NCBI GenBank assembly: GCA_017745595.1
Contig: WMBV01000029.1
Location: 1 to 64,000 of the forward strand
Length of the DNA: 64,000 nt
Direction of reading: 5' to 3'
Source: Bordetella petrii
GTDB lineage: Bacteria; Pseudomonadota; Gammaproteobacteria; Burkholderiales; Burkholderiaceae_B
Part shown: in pieces, positions 28,216 through 36,987 of the stretch
Position numbering within the stretch: position 1 is the stretch's first letter
Layout: each line of letters opens with the position of its first letter
Translations under genes and position numbers: made by a program
Notes under the pieces: generated by a model
Databases searched by the model: none
Told to the model about the DNA's origin: nothing
The model's input: the letters and a program-made list of their open reading frames with translations, nothing else

Positions 28216-29160
28216 TCATGGCGCAACGGCCTCTTCGTTCAACATCTTCACCCCCGGCAGCCCGCATTCGTACACCGCTTGCGCCAGGGCCTCGATGGCG
28301 GCCAGGCGCGGGAAGCTGCGGCGCCATGCCAGGACTACGCGGCGTTCCGGCGGGTGCCCTTCGAAAGGCACGTAGCGCAGCAGCGCCTTGGGTTGCGGCG
28401 TTTCGGGGATGGCGGTAACGGGCAGCACTGTGACGCCGATGCCCGCCGCCACCATATGACGAATGGTTTCCAGCGAAGACCCTTCGAATGTGCGCTGGAT
28501 GCCATCGCTGGCCGCGGAAAAGCGCGACAGCTCGGGGCACACTTCCAGCACCTGGTCGCGGAAACAATGGCCGGTGCCCAGCAGCAGCATGGTCTGCTGT
28601 TTCAGGTCTTCGGAGCTGACGGATTGGCGTGCGGCCCATTCGTGGTCGCGCGGCACGGCCACCACGAACGGCTCGTCGTACAGGGGCTGGGTGACCAGCC
28701 CGGCCTCGGGCAGCGGCAGGGCCATGATGGCGCAGTCGATTTCGCCCTGGCGCAGCAGCTCTACCAGGCGCAGGGTGAAGTTTTCCTGCAGCAGCAGAGG
28801 CATTTGCGGAGTGCGGGCGATCTGCATGGGTACCAGCCGCGGCAGCAGGTAGGGACCGATGGTGTGAATGACGCCCACCCTCAGGGGGCCTGCCAGCGGG
28901 TCGTGTCCCTGGCGGGCGATTTCCTTGATGCTGGCGCTTTCTTCCAGCACCTTTTGCGCCTGCGTGACGATGCGCTGGCCAATGGCGGTGACACCCACTT
29001 CGGTGCCGCCGCGCTCGAACAAGGTGACGCCCAGTTCGTCTTCCAGCTTGCGGATCGCTACCGATAGCGTGGGCTGGCTGACGAAACATGCTTCGGCGGC
29101 GCGGCCGAAGTGCCGTTCGCGCGCGACCGCGACAATGTATTTGAGTTCGGTCAGAGTCAT
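28216..29160 (-). CDS. oxyR: hydrogen-peroxide-sensing LysR regulator
   Basis: The 314-residue regulator has the LysR winged helix-turn-helix at the N-terminus (HFGRAAEACFVSQPTLSVAIRKLE) and an effector domain carrying GTGHCFRDQVLEVC. Its two cysteines fall at residues 199 and 208, the same numbers as the disulfide pair of E. coli OxyR, so redox sensing is expected. ATG at 29160 is the family start; upstream codons are not conserved. The gene is 55 bases after recG and upstream of dps, a likely target. Confidence 0.93.
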   Translation of the reverse strand: MTLTELKYIVAVARERHFGRAAEACFVSQPTLSVAIRKLEDELGVTLFERGGTEVGVTAIGQRIVTQAQKVLEESASIKEIARQGHDPLAGPLRVGVIHTIGPYLLPRLVPMQIARTPQMPLLLQENFTLRLVELLRQGEIDCAIMALPLPEAGLVTQPLYDEPFVVAVPRDHEWAARQSVSSEDLKQQTMLLLGTGHCFRDQVLEVCPELSRFSAASDGIQRTFEGSSLETIRHMVAAGIGVTVLPVTAIPETPQPKALLRYVPFEGHPPERRVVLAWRRSFPRLAAIEALAQAVYECGLPGVKMLNEEAVAP

Positions 29161-29215
29161 GTCGATGCGTACCTTGGGTGGAACGGCCGTTGACGTGGGG
29201 ATGAAAAAGCGGTTT

Positions 29216-31303
29216 TCATGTGCGCAGGAAATCTTCTCGGCCACGCATCCAGCGCGCCAGATGGGCGTCAACCGCGGCGGGGTGCTGTTCGCGCAGCCAG
29301 GCCGCGGCCTCGCGGGCCTGCTCGGCGATGCCGACGTCGGATTCCAGGTCGGCAAAGCGCAGCAGGGCCATGCCCGACTGCCGCGTGCCCAGGAATTCAC
29401 CCGGGCCGCGCTGCTCCAGGTCGCGGCGCGCGATCTCGAATCCGTCTGATGTTTCGAACATGGCGCGCAGCCGCTGCCGCGCCACCTGCGACAGCGGCGG
29501 CTGGTACAGCAATACACAGACCGATTCGGCACTGCCCCGCCCTACCCGCCCGCGCAACTGGTGTAGCTGTGCCAGGCCGAAACGCTCGGCGTGTTCGATG
29601 ACCATCAGCGAGGCATTGGGCACGTCGACACCAACCTCGATGACGGTGGTGGCCACCAGCAGATCGATGTCGCCATCGCGAAAGGCCTGCATCACGGCGG
29701 CCTTGTCGGCCTGCGGCAGGCGCCCATGCACCAGCCCCAGCCGCAGGTCGGGCAGTTCGGCGCGCATGGCTTCGTAGGTGTCGACCGCCGTCTGCAGTTG
29801 CAGCGCCTCGCTCTCTTCTACCAGCGGACAGACCCAGTAGGCTTGCCGCCCTTCCCGCACCGCGTCCGCGATGTGGGCGATGACTTCGTCGCGGCGGCCG
29901 TCGGACACCAGTTTGGTGACCACGGGCGTGCGGCCCGGCGGCAATTCGTCGATGACGGAGACGTCGAGGTCGGCGAAGAAGGTCATGGCCAGCGTGCGCG
30001 GAATGGGCGTGGCGCTCATGTTGAGCTGGTGCGGCACGATTTGCCCCCGCGGCGCCTCGCCTTTGCGGGTAAGGGCCAGGCGCTGGCCCACGCCGAAGCG
30101 ATGCTGTTCGTCGACGATGGACAGGCCCAGGCGGTGGAATTCGACGTGGTCCTGGATCAGGGCCTGCGTGCCCACCACCAGTTGCACGCTGCCGTCGGCG
30201 GCGCCGGCCGCGGACTGGCGGCGCGCCTTGGCGGTTTGGCTGCCGCTTAGCCAGGCGACAGTAATGCCCAGCGGCTGCAGCCACGAGACCAGTTTGTGGA
30301 AATGCTGTTCGGCCAGGATTTCGGTGGGCGCCATCAGCGCCACTTGGGCGCCGCAGGCCATGGCCTGGGCCGCGGCGATGGCGGCCACCACGGTCTTGCC
30401 GCTGCCCACGTCGCCCTGCAGCAGGCGGTGCATGGGGTACGGCTTGGCCAGGTCGGCGGCGATTTCCTGCACCACGCGCTGCTGGGCGCCCGTCAGCTTG
30501 AACGGCAGCGTCTGGTACAGGCGCTCTACCAGGCCGCCGGGCCCGCCTCGGGCCGGCAGCGGCTCGGCCCGGATGCTGCGGCGGGCCGCGCGCGCGGCCG
30601 CCAGCGACAACTGCTGGGCCAGCAGTTCATCGAACTTGATGCGGCGCCATGCCGGATGGCCGCGCTCGAGCAGGTCTTGTTCGGAAATGCCGGGCGGCGG
30701 CGCATGCAGCAGGCGGATGGCCGGCGCGAACGGCATCAGGTCGTAGCGCTGCAGCGCTTGCGGCGGCAGCGTGTCGTCCAGGTTGGCCTGATCCAGGGCC
30801 TGAGCAATGGCCTTGCGCAACGACGGCTGCGACAGCCCGACGGTGCTGGGATATACGGGCGTCAGCGCATCGGGCAGCGGGGTCTCGGCGCTGGTCATGC
30901 GCGGGTGCACGATTTCGCGGCCGAACAGCCCGCCGCGCACTTCGCCGCGCGCGCGCAGGCGGCGCCCGGGGGTCAGCTGCTTTTGCTGGCTGGGGTAGAA
31001 ATTCAGCCAGCGCAGCTGCAGTTCGCCGCTGCCGTCGGCCATGACGGCGGTCAGTTGGCGCCGGGGGCGGTACAGGACTTCGCTGCGCAGGATTTCGCCT
31101 TCGACCTGCGCCGCCGCGCCGGGGCGCAGCGAGGCAATGGGCACGATGCGGGTTTCGTCTTCGTAGCGCAGCGGCAAATGCAGGATACAGTCGTCGGCCG
31201 TGACCAGCCCCAGGCTGTGCAGTTTGCGCTGCACGTCCGTTACCGACCGCCCGGCGCCGGAAGCGGCGCCAGGGGCCTTGCGTGCGGCGGCGGTGGCCGG
31301 CAT
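29216..31303 (-). CDS. recG: ATP-dependent DNA helicase RecG
   Basis: The 695-residue branched-DNA helicase remodels stalled replication forks and recombination intermediates. It has an N-terminal wedge/OB region (residues about 60-150) and a superfamily 2 helicase core: LLQGDVGSGKT is Walker A, SIVDEQHRFGVGQR the DEQH box, and LVATTVIEVGVDVPNASLM plus QLHQLRGRVGRG are the later motifs. The length is normal. It is transcribed between ridA and oxyR on the same strand; the ATG at 31303 lacks a strong ribosome site. Confidence 0.95.
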   Translation of the reverse strand: MPATAAARKAPGAASGAGRSVTDVQRKLHSLGLVTADDCILHLPLRYEDETRIVPIASLRPGAAAQVEGEILRSEVLYRPRRQLTAVMADGSGELQLRWLNFYPSQQKQLTPGRRLRARGEVRGGLFGREIVHPRMTSAETPLPDALTPVYPSTVGLSQPSLRKAIAQALDQANLDDTLPPQALQRYDLMPFAPAIRLLHAPPPGISEQDLLERGHPAWRRIKFDELLAQQLSLAAARAARRSIRAEPLPARGGPGGLVERLYQTLPFKLTGAQQRVVQEIAADLAKPYPMHRLLQGDVGSGKTVVAAIAAAQAMACGAQVALMAPTEILAEQHFHKLVSWLQPLGITVAWLSGSQTAKARRQSAAGAADGSVQLVVGTQALIQDHVEFHRLGLSIVDEQHRFGVGQRLALTRKGEAPRGQIVPHQLNMSATPIPRTLAMTFFADLDVSVIDELPPGRTPVVTKLVSDGRRDEVIAHIADAVREGRQAYWVCPLVEESEALQLQTAVDTYEAMRAELPDLRLGLVHGRLPQADKAAVMQAFRDGDIDLLVATTVIEVGVDVPNASLMVIEHAERFGLAQLHQLRGRVGRGSAESVCVLLYQPPLSQVARQRLRAMFETSDGFEIARRDLEQRGPGEFLGTRQSGMALLRFADLESDVGIAEQAREAAAWLREQHPAAVDAHLARWMRGREDFLRT

Positions 31304-31335
31304 GGTGCGGGGGCGTGCTGCGGACAGAAGCCGCG

Positions 31336-31722
31336 CTACAGAACCAGAATGGCCTCGACCTCGAACTGCGCGCCCTTGGGCAGGCTGGCCACGCCCACCG
31401 TGGAACGCGCCGGGAACGGCTGCGGAATCAGTTCGGCCATGATGGCGTTGGCCGCGGTGAATTTGTTCAGATCGGTCAGGAACAGCGTCAGCTTGACGAT
31501 GTCGTTCAAGGTGCCGCCGGCTTCCTGGATGACGGCCGCCATATTGGCGAAGGCCTGGCGCACCTGGGCGTCGAAGTTTTCGGACACCAGGTCGCCGGTG
31601 CCGGGCTCCAGCCCGATCTGGCCGGACAGATACACCGTTTTGCCGCCGGCGACGGCGACTGCCTGCGAATAAGGGCCAACCGCGGCAGGAGCGTCGTCGG
31701 TATGGATGATTTGCTTGCTCAT
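31336..31722 (-). CDS. ridA: RidA family enamine/imine deaminase
   Basis: The 128-residue protein hydrolyses reactive enamine/imine intermediates made by pyridoxal-phosphate enzymes. Family marks are GPYSQAV near residue 16, YLSGQIGLEP, and PARSTVGVASLPKGAQFEVEAI, whose arginine (Arg106) is the catalytic one of RidA. Length is standard for the trimeric family. AAGGA lies upstream of the ATG. It reads into recG with 32 bases between, probably one operon. Confidence 0.93.
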   Translation of the reverse strand: MSKQIIHTDDAPAAVGPYSQAVAVAGGKTVYLSGQIGLEPGTGDLVSENFDAQVRQAFANMAAVIQEAGGTLNDIVKLTLFLTDLNKFTAANAIMAELIPQPFPARSTVGVASLPKGAQFEVEAILVL

Positions 31723-31838
31723 GGGCCGTATCCTTGGAAGATCAGTCGGGACAGACTGGACTATTGAAGTTTAAACAGCAATAGGCATTTGCGAAAGCGA
31801 GGAGTTTCCTGGAAACAGGCGAAAACACAGTTTGTTCA

Positions 31839-31929
31839 GGTGTCTGACTCCCGCAAGGGTGTCTGACACCAAAGCTTGACCGAGATTTTCCGCACACAGC
31901 GGTGTCAGGCACCTACGGAGCCTGACACC
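31839..31929. repeat. REP-like pair 2 (type A plus type B)
   Basis: Unit 31839-31870 is type A in reverse orientation with one extra A in its centre and GTCTGACACC as its right arm. Unit 31901-31929 is type B, with arms GGTGTCAGGC and GCCTGACACC around ACCTACGGA. They are 30 bases apart; the spacer ends in CACACAGC, as does the spacer of the pair at 46208-46292. Both lie in the ridA-LysR gap, 31723-31966. Confidence 0.88.
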
Positions 31930-31966
31930 TGAACACCTGAACCACACCTGAACCGATCGTACCCCT

Positions 31967-32863
31967 TCACCCTTCCCCGATGCGCTCGCGGTGCTCGAGC
32001 AGCAGGTCATACAAGGTCTGCGCGGCCACCGACAGGCTGCGGCCGCGCCGCCGCACCAGGTAAAGCGGGCGTGTCAGGGGCTTGCCGGCCAGGGGCTTGA
32101 TGGCGAGCTCGTCGCGGCGAAAGTGGAACAGTGTCATGGCCGGCACCACGCTGATGCCCAGCCCGGCGGACACCAGCCCGGTGACGGTGGCCAGATGCTC
32201 GACTTCCAGCAGGGGCTGGGCCGGCGCGGCGCCCATGGCCTCGTCCAGATGACGCCGCACACTGCTGCCGCGGGCCATCTGGATCAGCGGCCAGCGGCCC
32301 AAGTCGCGCAGCCGCACCTGGGCGCGCGCGGCCAGCGGGTGGTCTTTGCGGCACACCAGGAAGAAGCGGTCGGCATGCAGGAATTCGCTGTCCAGGTCCG
32401 ACATGTCGGCGCGCCGCGCGGCCACGGCGAAATCGGCGGCGCCGGTCTGCACCAGATCCAGGCAAGGGTCCAGCAAGGCGTCGCGCAATTGCAGGGTGAT
32501 GCCGGGATAATTTTCGTGAAATCGCGCCAGCAGGCCGGGCAGCCAGCCGGCGGCCAGCGAGGGCAAGGCCGCCACCGTGACGCGGCCGCGGCGCCGCGCG
32601 GCGTGGTCGCGCAGGTCTTCGACCACCAGTTCGAAATCGCCCAGCAACCGGCGCGCCGATGCGTCGAGCACCCGGCCTTCGGCCGTGAGTTCCACATTGC
32701 GCGTGTTGCGGTCGAATAGCCGCACGCCGGCGGTGTCTTCCAGCGCGCGGATCAGCGCGCTGAAGGCCGGCTGGGTCAGGTGGCAGCGCTGGGCGGCGCG
32801 CGTGAAGTGTTTTTCGTCGGCCAGGGCCACGAAAGCGCGCAGTTGGCGGGCAGATAGATTCAT
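31967..32863 (-). CDS. LysR family regulator, divergent from an AtuA-type gene
   Basis: The 298-residue protein has the LysR DNA-binding head (NLSARQLRAFVALADEKHFTRAAQRCHLTQPAFSALIRALE) and a periplasmic-binding-like effector domain. ATG at 32863 is preferred over TTG further out. It diverges from the AtuA-like gene across 110 bases, the usual arrangement in which the regulator controls the neighbouring catabolic genes and binds the shared promoter. Effector unknown. Confidence 0.87.
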   Translation of the reverse strand: MNLSARQLRAFVALADEKHFTRAAQRCHLTQPAFSALIRALEDTAGVRLFDRNTRNVELTAEGRVLDASARRLLGDFELVVEDLRDHAARRRGRVTVAALPSLAAGWLPGLLARFHENYPGITLQLRDALLDPCLDLVQTGAADFAVAARRADMSDLDSEFLHADRFFLVCRKDHPLAARAQVRLRDLGRWPLIQMARGSSVRRHLDEAMGAAPAQPLLEVEHLATVTGLVSAGLGISVVPAMTLFHFRRDELAIKPLAGKPLTRPLYLVRRRGRSLSVAAQTLYDLLLEHRERIGEG

Positions 32864-32973
32864 ACAAACCTTGGATGAATTCATCTTATATTTCTATTTC
32901 CCTTATGAAGCAAGCCTACCCTATAGTGGCCGCAGCACAAGGGCGCCGCCAGGCGCCCGTTTACGGATCCACC

Positions 32974-34329
32974 ATGGCTGCTTCCTCTTTTCTGATCGGC
33001 TGCGCGACGGGCTTTTCGGGTGACCGCACCGACGGCGCCCCCGCGGTGGTGCAGTCGCTGGCTGCCCGCGGCGGCGGCACGCTGATCTTCGAAACGCTGG
33101 CCGAGCGCACGCTGGCGCTGGCGCAGCTGGCGCGCAATGCCGACCCTGAAAGCGGCTACGAGCCCCTGCTGCAGGAACTGCTGGCGCCGGTGCTGGCCGA
33201 TTGCCTGCGCCACGACATCGACATCGTGGGCAACTTCGGCGCCGCCAATCCGCCGGCCGCGGCGCGCCGCATTGCCGCCCTGGCGCGCGCCCAGGGCCTG
33301 CCCGCGCCGCGCATCGCCGTGGTGCATGGCGACGCGCTGACCATGCCCGAACAACGGGCCCTGCTGCGCGAACGGCTGGGGCCGCGCCTGGACGACATGG
33401 ACGTGGTCAGCGCCACCGTCTACCTGGGCGCGGGCGAGATCGCCGACGCGCTGCGAGCCGGCGCGCAGATCGTCGTGGCGGGCCGCGTGGCCGATCCCTC
33501 GCTGACCGTGGGGCCGGCGCTGGCGCATTATGGCTGGGCCCGCGACGACTGGGCGCGCCTGGGGCGCGCCACCATGGCCGGCCACATGCTGGAATGCGGC
33601 ACCCAGGTCACTGGCGGCTATTTCTGCGTGCCCGGCCTGAAAGAAGTGCCCGACGTACACGTGGCGGGCTACCCCATCGCCGAGATCGACCCCGACGGCG
33701 GCTTCGTGATCGGCAAGGCCGACGGCACGGGCGGCGCGGTGGATGCCCGCACGGTCAAGGAACAACTGCTGTACGAAGTGCACGATCCGGCCCGCTACCT
33801 GACTCCCGATGTGGTCGCCGACCTCAGCCGGGCCTCGGTGCAAGAACTGGGATCCGACCGGGTCGCCGTGCACGGCATCGAAGGCCATGCGCGGCCCGAT
33901 GAATTGAAAGTCAATGTCTGCCATCGCGGCGGCTGGCTGGCCGAGGCCGAGATCTCGTACGCCGGCGTGCAGGCCGAAGCGCGCGCACGCCTGGCCGCCG
34001 ATATCGTCCGGCGGCGGTTGGGGGCCGCGCTGGCGGTGCGCATGGACCTGATCGGCGTGCTCAGCATCCTGGGCGACGACGGCGGCGCCTTGCTGGCCGC
34101 GCGGCCGGCGGGCACGAACCGCGACGTCAGGCTGCGCCTGGCCGCCGAACACCCCGACGCGCGCGTGGCCGAACGGCTGCTGCGCGAAGTGACGGCGCTG
34201 TACACCTGCGGCCCGGCGGGCGGCGGCGGCGTGCGCACGGCCCTGCGGCCGCGCCTGAACATGGTGTCGTGCACGATTCCGCGCGATGCCGTCCACAGCG
34301 GCTGGACGATGATGGAGGCCACGCCATGA
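32974..34329 (+). CDS. AtuA/DUF1446 family protein
   Basis: The 451-residue cytoplasmic protein belongs to the acyclic terpene utilisation AtuA family (PF07287). It starts FLIGCATGFSGDRTDGAP and includes DIDIVGNFGAANP, GRVADPSLTVGPALAHYGW, GHMLECGTQVTGGYF and GGFVIGKADGTGGAVD, all strongly conserved in the family. The biochemical step is not firmly known; genes of this type occur in catabolic clusters with acyl-CoA enzymes. The next gene overlaps its stop as ATGA, and a Bug receptor follows, so a substrate-uptake and catabolic unit is likely. Confidence 0.85.
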   Translation: MAASSFLIGCATGFSGDRTDGAPAVVQSLAARGGGTLIFETLAERTLALAQLARNADPESGYEPLLQELLAPVLADCLRHDIDIVGNFGAANPPAAARRIAALARAQGLPAPRIAVVHGDALTMPEQRALLRERLGPRLDDMDVVSATVYLGAGEIADALRAGAQIVVAGRVADPSLTVGPALAHYGWARDDWARLGRATMAGHMLECGTQVTGGYFCVPGLKEVPDVHVAGYPIAEIDPDGGFVIGKADGTGGAVDARTVKEQLLYEVHDPARYLTPDVVADLSRASVQELGSDRVAVHGIEGHARPDELKVNVCHRGGWLAEAEISYAGVQAEARARLAADIVRRRLGAALAVRMDLIGVLSILGDDGGALLAARPAGTNRDVRLRLAAEHPDARVAERLLREVTALYTCGPAGGGGVRTALRPRLNMVSCTIPRDAVHSGWTMMEATP

Positions 34330-34742
34330 AACCCGGTCGCGACAAGCTGCGCGTGCCCCTGTACCGCCTGGCGCACAGCCGTTCGGGCGACAAGGGCGAT
34401 ATTTCCAACTTGAGCCTGATTGCCTGGGACCCGGACTGCTATACGCTGCTGGCGGACCAGGTCACCGAGGCGCGCGTGGCGGAATGGTTCGCCTATCGCC
34501 GTCCCACCCGCGTCACGCGCTATCTGATTCCCAGCCTGCACGCCATGAATTTCGTGCTTGAAGGCGTGCTGGACGGCGGCGTGAACGACGCCCTGAACCT
34601 GGACACGCACGGCAAGAGCCTGTCGTTCCATTTGCTGGATTTGCGGGTGGATGTCGCGCCCGAACTGGCCCGGCGCCTGCCGGACATTCCGGGCGACCAG
34701 CCCGCCACCGACGTGCCGCCGGCGCGGCCCGCGCCGCGGTAA
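34326..34742 (+). CDS. AtuA-associated small ferredoxin-fold-like protein
   Basis: The 138-residue protein matches the small domain that follows AtuA, either fused at its C-terminus or as a separate gene. RLAHSRSGDKGDISNLSLIAWDPD near the N-terminus and LHAMNFVLEGVLDGGVNDALNLDTHGKSL are its conserved blocks. Its ATG overlaps the AtuA-like stop by four bases, so the two are made together and probably form one complex. The last 20 residues are proline/alanine-rich and not conserved. Confidence 0.82.
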   Translation: MKPGRDKLRVPLYRLAHSRSGDKGDISNLSLIAWDPDCYTLLADQVTEARVAEWFAYRRPTRVTRYLIPSLHAMNFVLEGVLDGGVNDALNLDTHGKSLSFHLLDLRVDVAPELARRLPDIPGDQPATDVPPARPAPR

Positions 34743-34787
34743 GCCGGTATTTCTGCGTTTTTCTACAACAACACCAGGAGACTCCCC

Positions 34788-35750
34788 ATGCGCATTCCCC
34801 CGCTACGACTGCTTGCCGCCCTGTGCGCCGCCCTGCCGCTGGCCGCGGCCGCGCAAGACTTTCCCAGCAAACCCATCACGTTCATCGTGCCGTTCGCGGC
34901 CGGCAGCGCCACCGACCAACTGGGCCGGGCCATCGGCCAGGGCGTCACCGAGCAGACCGGCCAGTCGGTGGTCATCGAGAACAAGCCGGGCGCCAGCGCC
35001 ATGATCGGCGCGCAGGCCGCGGCCCGCGCGGCGGCCGACGGCTATACCGTGCTCATCACCACCAACACCACGCAGGCCGCCAACGAGCACTTGTACAAGA
35101 CCCTGCCCTACGACCCCGTCAAGGATTTCGCGCCGCTGACCCTGTTGGGCAAGGGCGGGCAGTACATGGTGGTGAATCCCTCGTCGTCGGCCAAGAGCGT
35201 GACCGACTTCCTGGCCCTGGCCAAGAAATCGCCCGGCAAGCTCAGCTTCGGCAGCGGCAGCTCCAGCAGCCGCATCGCCGGCGAACTGCTGCAGCAAATG
35301 GCCGGCATCAAGCTGCTGCATGTGCCCTACAAGAGCAACCCGCTGGCGATTACCGACCTGCTGGGCGGCCAGATCGACATGATGATCACCGACAGCGCCA
35401 CGGGCCTGCCGCAGGTGGAATCCGGCAAGCTGCGCGGGCTGGGCTTTACCGGCAGCGAGCGTTCGCCGCTGGCGCCGGACTTGCCCACCATTGCCGAGGC
35501 CGGCGTGCCCGGCTATGAAATGGGTTATTGGTTCGGCGCCTACGTGCCCGCCGGCACGCCCGATGCGGTCGTGGCCCGGCTGAACGACTTGCTGATCAAG
35601 GCTACCCAGGGCAAGGCCGCCCAGCACTTCTACAAATCGACAGGCACCATTCCCGCGACGTCCACCCCGCAGGAACTGGCGGCCTTTCAGCGCAGCGAAT
35701 CGCAGAAGTGGGGCGACATCATCAAGAAAGCGGGCATCAAGGCGGAGTGA
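34788..35750 (+). CDS. Bug/TctC family periplasmic solute-binding protein
   Basis: The 320-residue protein has a cleavable signal peptide (LLAALCAALPLAAAAQDF) and the Bug fold: PSKPITFIVPFAAGSATDQLGR, VVIENKPGASAMIGAQAAARAAADGYT, and LPYDPVKDFAPLTLLG. Bug proteins bind carboxylates or related small solutes and are greatly expanded in Bordetella. No TctA/TctB membrane partners are encoded nearby. AGGAG lies in front of the ATG, and the position after the AtuA pair suggests a role in taking up that pathway's substrate. Confidence 0.9.
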   Translation: MRIPPLRLLAALCAALPLAAAAQDFPSKPITFIVPFAAGSATDQLGRAIGQGVTEQTGQSVVIENKPGASAMIGAQAAARAAADGYTVLITTNTTQAANEHLYKTLPYDPVKDFAPLTLLGKGGQYMVVNPSSSAKSVTDFLALAKKSPGKLSFGSGSSSSRIAGELLQQMAGIKLLHVPYKSNPLAITDLLGGQIDMMITDSATGLPQVESGKLRGLGFTGSERSPLAPDLPTIAEAGVPGYEMGYWFGAYVPAGTPDAVVARLNDLLIKATQGKAAQHFYKSTGTIPATSTPQELAAFQRSESQKWGDIIKKAGIKAE

Positions 35751-35781
35751 GCGGTCGGGGCCTGGCCAGGCCCCCTAGCCA

Positions 35782-35870
35782 GGTGTCTGACACCCGCAGG
35801 GTGTCAGACACCGAATGTCGGCAGCCGTCTCGATACGACGGTGTCTGACACCCTGCGGGTGTCAGACACC
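35782..35870. repeat. REP-like pair 3
   Basis: Units 35782-35812 (centre ACCCGCAGGGT) and 35840-35870 (centre ACCCTGCGGGT), 27 bases apart, both with arms GGTGTCTGAC and GTCAGACACC. In these two units the centre is itself palindromic, unlike most other copies. They lie between the convergent Bug and fpr genes. Confidence 0.9.
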
Positions 35871-35902
35871 TGGTGCGGCCTGGTGCGCCCTTGCCGCCCG
35901 GC

Positions 35903-36679
35903 TTATTTTTCGACGAACGCGCGTTCGACGACGTAGTCGCCCGGTTCGCCCACGCCCGGCGACACCTGGAAGCCGCGCGAGTCGAGCATGGCGCTGATGT
36001 CGGCCAGCATATGCGGACTGCCGCAAAGCATGGCGCGGTCGGTTTCGGGATTGATTTGCGGCAGGCCGATGTCTTGGCACAGCTTGCCGTTTTCGATGAG
36101 TTCGGTAATGCGCCCTTCGTTGCGGAAGGGTTCGCGCGTGACCGTGGGGTAATAGATGAGCTTGTCGCGCACCACGTCGCCGAAGAACTCGTTGTTGGGC
36201 AGTTCTTTTTCGATGAAGTCGGCGTAGGCCAGTTCGCTGGTCCAGCGCACACCGTGCACCAGCACGACTTTTTCGAAGCGCTCGTAGATTTCGGGGTCTT
36301 TGATGATGCTCATGAAAGGCGCCAGGCCGGTGCCGGTGCCGAACAGGAACAGGTGCTTGCCGGGTTTGAGGTCGTCGACCACCAGGGTGCCCACCGGCTT
36401 GCGGCTGACCAGAATGGTGTCGCCTTCTTTCAGGTGCTGCAGGCGCGAAGTCAGCGGCCCGTTCTGCACCTTGATGCTCAGGAATTCGAGGTTTTCTTCG
36501 TAGTTGGCGCTGGCGATGCTGTAGGCACGCATCAGGGGCTTGCCTTCGACTTCCAGGCCAATCATGACGAAATGGCCGTTGTGGAACCGCAGGGCCGCAT
36601 CGCGCGTGGTGGTGAAGGAAAAAAGCGTATCGTTCCAGTGGCGCACGCTGAGTACGCGCTCGGTATTGAAAGCTGCCAT
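35903..36679 (-). CDS. fpr: ferredoxin-NADP+ reductase
   Basis: The 258-residue flavoprotein moves electrons between NADPH and ferredoxin or flavodoxin. The FAD motif RAYSIASANYEE, the NADP-binding GTGTGLAPFMSIIKD and MLCGSPHMLAD, and the C-terminal ending ERAFVEK with its terminal aromatic-containing tail are all typical of bacterial FPR. It diverges from fbpA; the 308 bases between hold a Fur-like box near fbpA. Two short hairpins (36696-36712, arms GGCGCAC/GTGCGCC, and 36723-36748, arms CCGTGCC/GGCACGG) lie in the expected leader. Confidence 0.94.
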   Translation of the reverse strand: MAAFNTERVLSVRHWNDTLFSFTTTRDAALRFHNGHFVMIGLEVEGKPLMRAYSIASANYEENLEFLSIKVQNGPLTSRLQHLKEGDTILVSRKPVGTLVVDDLKPGKHLFLFGTGTGLAPFMSIIKDPEIYERFEKVVLVHGVRWTSELAYADFIEKELPNNEFFGDVVRDKLIYYPTVTREPFRNEGRITELIENGKLCQDIGLPQINPETDRAMLCGSPHMLADISAMLDSRGFQVSPGVGEPGDYVVERAFVEK

Positions 36680-36903
36680 GTCGCTGAAGAGGTACGGCGC
36701 ACCGGGTGCGCCGGGTGAGTTTCCGTGCCGTGTAAAAGACGGGCACGGGCTTAGGGTTATCCCTATTTTACCGCGAGCGCTTGATAACTCGTCTCATTAA
36801 TCCGTAATGCCCTTATAACCGTTTGATGGAAATCATTTGACGGGCACGGAGCCTGACGCCAAGTTGAACGCCTTCTGGCTTCCTGGTATTGTCGCACCTA
36901 CTT

Positions 36904-36922
36904 GATAATAATTTTCGTTAAC
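36904..36922 (+). promoter_or_regulatory. Fur box upstream of fbpABC
   Basis: GATAATAATTTTCGTTAAC matches the 19-base Fur consensus at 14 of 19 positions by direct comparison. It is 65 bases before the fbpA start and in the right place to repress an iron-uptake operon when iron is plentiful. The 36680-36987 gap holds nothing else that I can assign apart from two short hairpins on the fpr side. Strand is nominal. Confidence 0.65.
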
Positions 36923-36987
36923 GGACGCGCTAACCGCCCCTTCCGGCGGGGGTTTGTGTCCGTTTTGCAACGTACCGGAGCCCCCGT

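Noticed and set aside
31771-32010. Possible 79-residue minus-strand gene after ridA
   Set aside because: It reads through two palindromic repeats and into the LysR gene; not a plausible protein.
32881-34296. 471-residue antisense reading frame opposite the AtuA-like gene
   Set aside because: Composition is that of a shadow frame in GC-rich DNA (His/Gln/Gly/Ala-rich); the plus-strand gene has clear family motifs.
36696-36748. Hairpins before fpr as a riboswitch
   Set aside because: Only two short stems with no conserved core of a known riboswitch class.
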